From Methylococcaceae bacterium (GTDB lineage: Bacteria; Pseudomonadota; Gammaproteobacteria; Methylococcales; Methylomonadaceae): DNA of 37,263 nucleotides. The notes below the pieces were generated by a model, which worked only from the letters and a program-made list of their open reading frames with translations, was not told the origin of the DNA and made no database searches. Position numbers and translations under genes: made by a program. Location of the stretch: NCBI GenBank assembly GCA_028748685.1, contig JAJRDU010000214.1, positions 1 to 37,263 of the forward strand, given 5' to 3'. Position 1 is the stretch's first letter. Each line of letters begins with the position of its first letter. Positions 31,963 to 37,263 of the stretch are shown in pieces.

Positions 31963-33639
31963 TCACCATCCCCCGCCCAAGGCCTTAAATAAGGCCACAT
32001 GCGCCGTCGCCCAGGCCAAGCGGCTCTGAGCCAGTTGCTCGCGGGCATTGTGCCAACTGCGGCGGCTATCCAGCACGCTTGAGAGATCGGCCTCGCCTTC
32101 GGTGTAATACACTTGGGCGGTTTCCGCGGCCTTTCTGGCCGACTGCTCGGCATTTTCCAAGGCCAATCGCCGGCCGTGTTCGCCTTGCATCGTGGCCAAC
32201 CCGTCTTCGACTTCCCGCAACGCCGCCAAGACCGATTTCTCGTAAGTAGCCAAGGCTTCCTGATGGCGGGATTCTTGGGCGTCGATGTTGGCCAGCAGAC
32301 GTCCGGCCTGGAAGATCGGCAGCGAGAGACGCGGGCCGAAGCCATAGAAACCGCTGGACAGGCTGGTGAAGTTACTCAAATCCTGGCTCTGGAAGCCGGC
32401 CGTACCGGTCAGGGATAGTTTTGGGAACAATTCCGCCACCGCCGCGCCGATGGACGCGGAAGCGGAAGCCACCGTGCGTTCGGCCTGGCGGATGTCGGGA
32501 CGGCGCCGCAGCAAATCAGATGGCATACCCGGCTGGACGGCCGGCGGCACGGGAATCGCCGCCTGGACTTCAGCCAGTTCGGCATCCAACCCTGCCGGCG
32601 GCAAACCGGCCAACAGCGCCAAGGCATGCCGGGTATTCTTGATCTGGGCTGCGATAGGCGAGATGGCACTCTCGGCCGTCTCCAGTTCCGCTTGCGCCCG
32701 TTGCACGTCCAACGCCGTCGCCATGCCTTCCTGAAAGCCGGCTTCGGCCAGAACCAACACCTGGCGCTGGTTTTTCACGTTGTCTTCAGCGATGGCTAAT
32801 CGGGAATGCAATGCCGTTAATTCCAGATAATTCCTAACCAACTCGGCGGCGAGACTGACCTGAACGTCGCGCAAACTCTCGGTTATCGCCTCGGCGTTGG
32901 CTGCGGCCGCTTCCTGTTGGCGGCGAATACCGCCAAACAAGTCCAGTTCCCAGGAACTGTCGAAACCGGCCTGGAACAGGTTAAACGGCGTGCCGATTGG
33001 CCCCAGCGAGGAAAGCAGCCCACTCTTACTTTGTCCCCCACCCTGCATCGAGCCAAAGGTGCCCAACAGTGCATTGGGACTGATCCGTTGCCGTTGAAAG
33101 GCGCTGGAAGCGTTGACGCTGGGCCAGCGTTCCGCGTCGGTCGCGTCGCGTTGGGCTCTGGCGGCCTGAATGCGCGCACCGGCAGCCTTGAGATCGAGAT
33201 TGCCTTGCAACGCCCGTTCGACCAACCTGTTCAGGCGGTCATCGTTGAAGCCTCGCCACCATTGGGCCAGATCGTTACTGGCAGCGGGGTTCGTCGGCAC
33301 AGCTTCGCCCCAGCGTTCCGGCATCGCCGGCTGCGGAGGCTGATAATCGGGACCCACCGCGCATGACGTTAGCAGGACCGCAAGACCATGCACCAATAAA
33401 TACCGAATGCCGCGAGAGCTTGCCTCGTTCCCACGCGCCGCGTGGGAACGCAGGTCTTGGCCGCGCTGCGGCAACATCGCACCGCAGCGCGGTGCATCTT
33501 GGTTCCCACGTAGCGCATGGGAACCAGGAAAAGCCCATTTTAGGGTACGCATTGCGTACCTTGTTGGGCGATCCAATTGCCAATGCCGCAAGAGGTACGC
33601 GATGCGTACCCTACCTTTTCTTATCTGGTCCCTAGCCAT
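31963..33639 (-). CDS. RND efflux outer-membrane lipoprotein (NodT/OprM family) with a repeat-expanded N-terminus
   Basis: This TolC-like outer-membrane channel is the exit duct of the pump encoded upstream. The lipobox LLTSC (C93) is followed by AVGPDYQPPQPAMPERW, a standard NodT start, then two OEP repeats with long coiled-coil helices and the PDIRQAERTVA motif. ATG 33639 is chosen because GGAGG lies seven bases upstream; an ATG at 33645 overlaps the pump stop. From this start the signal peptide core only begins near residue 79. The ~65 residues ahead of it are encoded by palindromic repeats (33426-33612), so the first ten residues and the signal core look like one N-terminus split by an in-frame insertion. 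A start at ATG 33477 is an alternative. 558 residues against a usual 460-490. Confidence 0.86.
   Translation of the reverse strand: MARDQIRKGRVRIAYLLRHWQLDRPTRYAMRTLKWAFPGSHALRGNQDAPRCGAMLPQRGQDLRSHAARGNEASSRGIRYLLVHGLAVLLTSCAVGPDYQPPQPAMPERWGEAVPTNPAASNDLAQWWRGFNDDRLNRLVERALQGNLDLKAAGARIQAARAQRDATDAERWPSVNASSAFQRQRISPNALLGTFGSMQGGGQSKSGLLSSLGPIGTPFNLFQAGFDSSWELDLFGGIRRQQEAAAANAEAITESLRDVQVSLAAELVRNYLELTALHSRLAIAEDNVKNQRQVLVLAEAGFQEGMATALDVQRAQAELETAESAISPIAAQIKNTRHALALLAGLPPAGLDAELAEVQAAIPVPPAVQPGMPSDLLRRRPDIRQAERTVASASASIGAAVAELFPKLSLTGTAGFQSQDLSNFTSLSSGFYGFGPRLSLPIFQAGRLLANIDAQESRHQEALATYEKSVLAALREVEDGLATMQGEHGRRLALENAEQSARKAAETAQVYYTEGEADLSSVLDSRRSWHNAREQLAQSRLAWATAHVALFKALGGGW
33426..33612. 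repeat. Cluster of four palindromes inside the outer-membrane gene
   Basis: Perfect or near-perfect inverted repeats follow one another: CGTTCCCACG/CGTGGGAACG (33426-33450); CCGCGCTGCGG/CCGCAGCGCGG (33461-33471 and 33482-33492); GGTTCCCA/TGGGAACC (33501-33525); and a 19-base pair of arms, 33542-33560 against 33594-33612, 18 of 19 matching, each arm itself palindromic (GTACGC...GCGTAC). Such units normally lie between genes. Here they are translated in frame. Confidence 0.85.
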
Positions 33640-33641
33640 CT

Positions 33642-36600
33642 TCATTCCTCCCGTATTCCAAACCAAGCCGCATATAAGGCCGGAAGAAACAATAGCGTCA
33701 GTACCGTGGCGACCAGCAAACCACCCATGATCACCACCGCCATCGGCCCCCAAAACACGCTGCCGGCCAAGGGTATCATCGCCAGAATCGCCGCGGCGGC
33801 AGTCAGCACGATGGGGCGTAGCCGGCGCACGGTGGCTTCGATGACGGCATCCCAGGGACGTACCCCGGAAGCGATGTCTTGATCGATCTGATCGACCAGG
33901 ATCACCGAGTTGCGCATGATCATCCCGGCCAGCGCGATGACGCCCAGCGTGGCGACGAAGCCGAAGGGCACATCGAAGACCAGCAGGAAGACGGCGACAC
34001 CTATCATGCCTAGCGGCGCCGTCATCAACACCATCGCGGTGCGCTTGACGCTCTGCAACTGCATCATCAACAGGGTCACCAGGCCGAACAACATCACCGG
34101 CATCACCGCATTGATCGAAGCCTGAGACTTTTGGCTGCTCTCCACAGCGCCACCCAACTCGATGCGATAGCCGTCGGGCAGTTTGGCGCGCAAGGGTTCC
34201 AACAAAGGCTCGATTTGCGCGGCTACCTCCGGCGCCTGGGTGTCGTCGCGGATGTCGCTACGCACCGTGAAGGTCGGGAAACGGTCGCGGCGCCAGATGA
34301 TGCCTTCCTCGAATCCGTATTCGGTACGCACCAATTGGCTCAACGGCACCGACTTGCCATTGCGGGTCTGGATATTGACTTCCTCGATCAGCGACGGGTT
34401 GTTACGCTCGCCGGATTCGCCGCGGCCCAGCACTTCGATCAGTTTGTTGTTTTCCCGGTAATCGGTGATTCCAAGTCCCGATAGCACGGTGTTGAGAGCC
34501 AGGGAAATGTCCTTGGAGCTGACGCCCAATACCCGCGCCTTGTCCTGATCCACGTCCAGACGCACCACTTTGCTTGGCTCACTCCAATCCATCTGTACAT
34601 CCAGCGTATGCGAATTGGTACGCATCACTTTGGCAACTTCATCGGCAATGGCGCGGGTTTGTTTGATGTCTCGGCCGGACACCCGGAACTGCACCGGAAA
34701 GCCGACCGGCGGACCGTTTTCCAGGCGATTGACGCGGGCGCGCAGCAGCGTGAAGTCGTTGTCGAACGCCGCGCGCAAACGGGCGATCAATTTTTCCCGC
34801 GCCGCCAGATCCTTGGTCAGCACCACGATCTGGGCGAAGTTGTCGCGATCCAGTTGCTGATCCAAGGGCAGGTAAAAACGGGGGGAGCCGGCACCGACAT
34901 AACTGACGAAGTTGACGATGTCGGCATCATCTTTAAGTAAGGCTTCGGCTTTCTTGGTCTCCTTCTCGGTGGTCAGAATCGACGAACCTTCCGGCAGCCA
35001 TAGATCGACCAATACTTCGGGACGTGCGGAAAACGGGAAAAATTGCTGTTCGACCCAACGGAACGAAACCATCGCCAGTACGAACAGCGCGGCGGTCGCC
35101 GTCAGCACCCAGCGCCTGCGGCGCAGACAGCCGGCCATCAGCCGCCGAAATGTCGGATAAATGCCCCGGTTATAGACATCGGCCTCATCATGCACCCCAT
35201 GCCCACTGACATTGGGCAAAATCAGATAACCAATATAGGGCGTGAAGATCACGGCGACCAGCCAGGACACCAATAAGGCGATGCCCACCACCGCAAAGAT
35301 GGTGAAGCAATATTCGCCAGCGGAAGACTTGGCGAAACCGACCGGCGTGAAGGCCGCCGCCGTCACCAGGGTGCCGGTCAACATCGGAAATGCCGTGGAT
35401 GTGTAGGCGAAGGTCGCCGCCTTGATCCTGTCCCAGCCTTGCTCCATTTTCACTACCATCATCTCGACCGAGATGATCGCATCGTCCACCAATAGCCCAA
35501 GGGCGATGATTAGCGCCCCCAGCGAAATGCGCTGCAAATCGATGCCCAGCAACTTCATCACCAAAAAGGTGATGGCCAGCACCAGCGGGATGGACAAGGC
35601 CACCACCAAGCCGGTGCGCCATCCCAAAGACAGAAAGCTGACCGCCAGCACGATGACCAGTGCCTCCTCCAGGCTTTTCATGAATTCGTGGACCGAATCC
35701 CTGACCACGCGCGGTTGATCGGACACCTGATGCACATCCATGCCGACCGGCAGATTGGCCGACAGGCGGCCGATTTCGGCGGACAGTTTCTCGCCCAAGG
35801 CCAGAATATCGCCACCCTTGGTCATAGATACCGCAAGGCCTATGGCATCCTCGCCCATGTAGCGGAACTTGGGCGTCATAGGTTCGGCGTAGCCGCGATA
35901 AACCCTGGCGATGTCGCCCAACCGGAACTGCCGGCCGTTGGCTGCTATGCCGATTTCGCGGATCGCCTCGACCGATTTCAGGTCGCCGCTGACACGCAGG
36001 TAAATTTTGTCGCTGGAGGTGTCTATACTGCCGGCGGGGTTCATGCCGTTCTGCTCGCGCAGGGTCTGGGTGATGGTCATAGGGTCTATGCCCAGCGTTG
36101 CCAATTTACGGTGCGACACCTCGATATAAACCTTCTCCTGCTGCACGCCGATCAAATCGACCTTGGCGACACTGGGAATTCTCAACAGCTCCTGGCGCAC
36201 GTCGTCAACGGCGTCCTTCAGCTCGGCATGGGTGAAGCCGTCGGCGGTGAAGGCGTAAATCGTGCCATAGGTATCGCCGAACTCGTCGTTGAAAAACGGC
36301 CCTCGCACCCCCTCGGGCAGGGTATGGGCGATGTCTTTCAGTTTCTTTCTCACCTGATACCAGGCATCGGCGACTTGTGCATTGGGGGCGTATTCCTTGA
36401 GATTGACGAAAATGAAGCAACGGCCGGGCTCGGAATAACTTTGCACGTAATCAAGCCAAGGCGTCTCCTGCAATTTCTTTTCCAGGCGATCGGTGACTTG
36501 CTGCTCCATCTCCCGCGCCGTCGCCCCCGGCCATTCGGCGCTGACGATCATGGTCCTGATCGTAAAATCCGGGTCCTCGGCACGACCCAGCGTGAAATAA

Positions 36601-36692
36601 GCCAGCGCTCCGGCCAAGGTGACGGCGACCAACAAATAGGCGACGAAAGACTGATGGCGCAAGGCCCAGTCGGACAGATTCAATGACCTCAT
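33642..36692 (-). CDS. RND efflux pump, inner-membrane permease (HAE1/AcrB-like)
   Basis: 1016 residues. This proton-driven transporter exports drugs or other amphiphiles from periplasm or inner membrane. It has the AcrB plan: a first helix, a large periplasmic loop, helices 2-6, a second loop and helices 8-12. The proton-relay aspartates D403-D404 are in GLLVDDAIISVEMM of helix 4, which marks the drug-type (HAE1) rather than the metal-type (HME) branch. MRSLNLSDWALRHQSF is a standard start. The ATG overlaps the adaptor stop (ATGA), and its own TGA overlaps an ATG of the outer-membrane gene. The substrate cannot be inferred. Confidence 0.95.
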   Translation of the reverse strand: MRSLNLSDWALRHQSFVAYLLVAVTLAGALAYFTLGRAEDPDFTIRTMIVSAEWPGATAREMEQQVTDRLEKKLQETPWLDYVQSYSEPGRCFIFVNLKEYAPNAQVADAWYQVRKKLKDIAHTLPEGVRGPFFNDEFGDTYGTIYAFTADGFTHAELKDAVDDVRQELLRIPSVAKVDLIGVQQEKVYIEVSHRKLATLGIDPMTITQTLREQNGMNPAGSIDTSSDKIYLRVSGDLKSVEAIREIGIAANGRQFRLGDIARVYRGYAEPMTPKFRYMGEDAIGLAVSMTKGGDILALGEKLSAEIGRLSANLPVGMDVHQVSDQPRVVRDSVHEFMKSLEEALVIVLAVSFLSLGWRTGLVVALSIPLVLAITFLVMKLLGIDLQRISLGALIIALGLLVDDAIISVEMMVVKMEQGWDRIKAATFAYTSTAFPMLTGTLVTAAAFTPVGFAKSSAGEYCFTIFAVVGIALLVSWLVAVIFTPYIGYLILPNVSGHGVHDEADVYNRGIYPTFRRLMAGCLRRRRWVLTATAALFVLAMVSFRWVEQQFFPFSARPEVLVDLWLPEGSSILTTEKETKKAEALLKDDADIVNFVSYVGAGSPRFYLPLDQQLDRDNFAQIVVLTKDLAAREKLIARLRAAFDNDFTLLRARVNRLENGPPVGFPVQFRVSGRDIKQTRAIADEVAKVMRTNSHTLDVQMDWSEPSKVVRLDVDQDKARVLGVSSKDISLALNTVLSGLGITDYRENNKLIEVLGRGESGERNNPSLIEEVNIQTRNGKSVPLSQLVRTEYGFEEGIIWRRDRFPTFTVRSDIRDDTQAPEVAAQIEPLLEPLRAKLPDGYRIELGGAVESSQKSQASINAVMPVMLFGLVTLLMMQLQSVKRTAMVLMTAPLGMIGVAVFLLVFDVPFGFVATLGVIALAGMIMRNSVILVDQIDQDIASGVRPWDAVIEATVRRLRPIVLTAAAAILAMIPLAGSVFWGPMAVVIMGGLLVATVLTLLFLPALYAAWFGIREE

Positions 36693-37263
36693 GGTTGATC
36701 TCCCAACAGGCGCACCTTTTGGCCCACAACCAATTTGTGTACGCCGGCGGTGACGACTCGTTCGCCCTCGTTCAGCCCGGCTATCAGTTTGACGTTCTCG
36801 TCGTCGTAACCGTCCACGGTGACGACTCGCGGGCTAACGGTCTCGGTGGCCGGATCGAACACCCACACCGCCGGTTGGCCGTTATCCTGGGTCAACGCCG
36901 TCAACGGCAGGCTGACCACCGGCTGCGCCTCATCCTTTTGGACATGCACGGTAGCTGTCATGCCCATGCCGACTCCGGCGTCGGCATCCGGCACCGAAAC
37001 CTTCGCGGTATAGGTGCGCAGCACCTGATCCACGCCCGGTGAGACTTCCCGTAGTCGCCCCTGGTAGAAATGTTCGGGATCGGCCCACAGGTTGACCTTG
37101 ATAGCAGTGGCGGCGCGCAGATCCTGCAAGCGGTTTTCCGGCACGCTGATGACGACTTCCTTCTCCTCGGTTTGCGCCAAACGAACGATGGATTGCCCAG
37201 GCGAGACGATCTGTCCCGGTTCGGCATCGACGGCGGTGATGACGCCGGGACGGTCGGCCCGCA
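36689..37263 (-). CDS. RND efflux periplasmic adaptor (membrane fusion protein), 5' end beyond the window
   Basis: The frame is open to the window edge, so the N-terminus (signal peptide, first lipoyl half and hairpin) is missing. What is visible: the second lipoyl half (DRPGVITAVDAEPGQIVSPGQSIVRLA), the beta-barrel domain (VVISVPENRLQDLR to TYTAKVSVPDADAGVGMGMTATV) and the membrane-proximal domain (VVSLPLTALTQ...VWVFD...VKLIAGLNEGERVVTAGVHKLVVGQKV). It joins pump to outer-membrane channel. It is the first visible gene of the operon; any regulator would be upstream of the window. Confidence 0.93.
   Translation of the reverse strand, partial: RADRPGVITAVDAEPGQIVSPGQSIVRLAQTEEKEVVISVPENRLQDLRAATAIKVNLWADPEHFYQGRLREVSPGVDQVLRTYTAKVSVPDADAGVGMGMTATVHVQKDEAQPVVSLPLTALTQDNGQPAVWVFDPATETVSPRVVTVDGYDDENVKLIAGLNEGERVVTAGVHKLVVGQKVRLLGDQP

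Overview
The window looks like the chromosome of a gammaproteobacterium, most plausibly a type I methanotroph of the Methylococcales (Methylomonas/Methylobacter-like). This is inferred from the character of the housekeeping proteins, the ilvBHC-pssA-leuA order, the selenouridine pair and the many REP-like intergenic palindromes. No methane oxidation gene lies in the window, so the genus is not established.

Layout. 1-164: 3' end of an IS1595-type transposase. 211-2880: lnt (apolipoprotein N-acyltransferase, minus) divergent from a GNAT acetyltransferase with an extra C-terminal domain. 2881-3596: gene-poor spacer. 3597-6942: mnmH and a flavoprotein-SelD fusion, overlapping by 8 bp, a selenophosphate to 2-selenouridine tRNA module. 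7200-10199: secreted GH31 glycosidase with a C-terminal starch-binding domain (minus). 10200-10856: repeat-bearing spacer. 10857-14495: three-gene minus-strand operon of a B12-binding corrinoid protein, a UroD/MtaA-fold protein and a DUF1638-like/GAF/PAS/GGDEF protein. Around it lie two gene remnants (a [2Fe-2S] ferredoxin domain and the aconitase C-terminus) and a pyruvate/indolepyruvate-type decarboxylase. 17215-19094: bacterioferritin-like protein and fumarase C. 19227-22550: alpha/beta hydrolase, FapA/DUF342 protein and Sfp-type phosphopantetheinyl transferase, all minus. 22778-26121: ilvB-ilvH-ilvC with a strong terminator. 26181-26340: long imperfect palindrome. 26394-28405: pssA, a CHAD-domain protein and a small DUF4405-like membrane protein. 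28443-30209: leuA preceded by a promoter and a leucine-rich leader ORF. 30219-31683: family 4 uracil-DNA glycosylase and rimI. 31684-31962: repeat spacer. 31963-37263: tripartite RND efflux operon (minus; adaptor, pump, outer-membrane lipoprotein). The outer-membrane gene carries four palindromes inside the codons that precede its signal peptide.

How it fits together. ilvBHC and leuA give the branched-chain amino acid pathway, with likely leucine attenuation at leuA. MnmH and SelD make selenium-modified tRNA. The RND genes overlap by ATGA junctions and form one export system. The most novel-looking unit is the corrinoid/UroD-like/diguanylate cyclase operon. There a one-carbon corrinoid module, whose UroD-like partner lacks the usual zinc cysteines, is translationally linked to a c-di-GMP synthase with an intact GGEEF motif and I-site.
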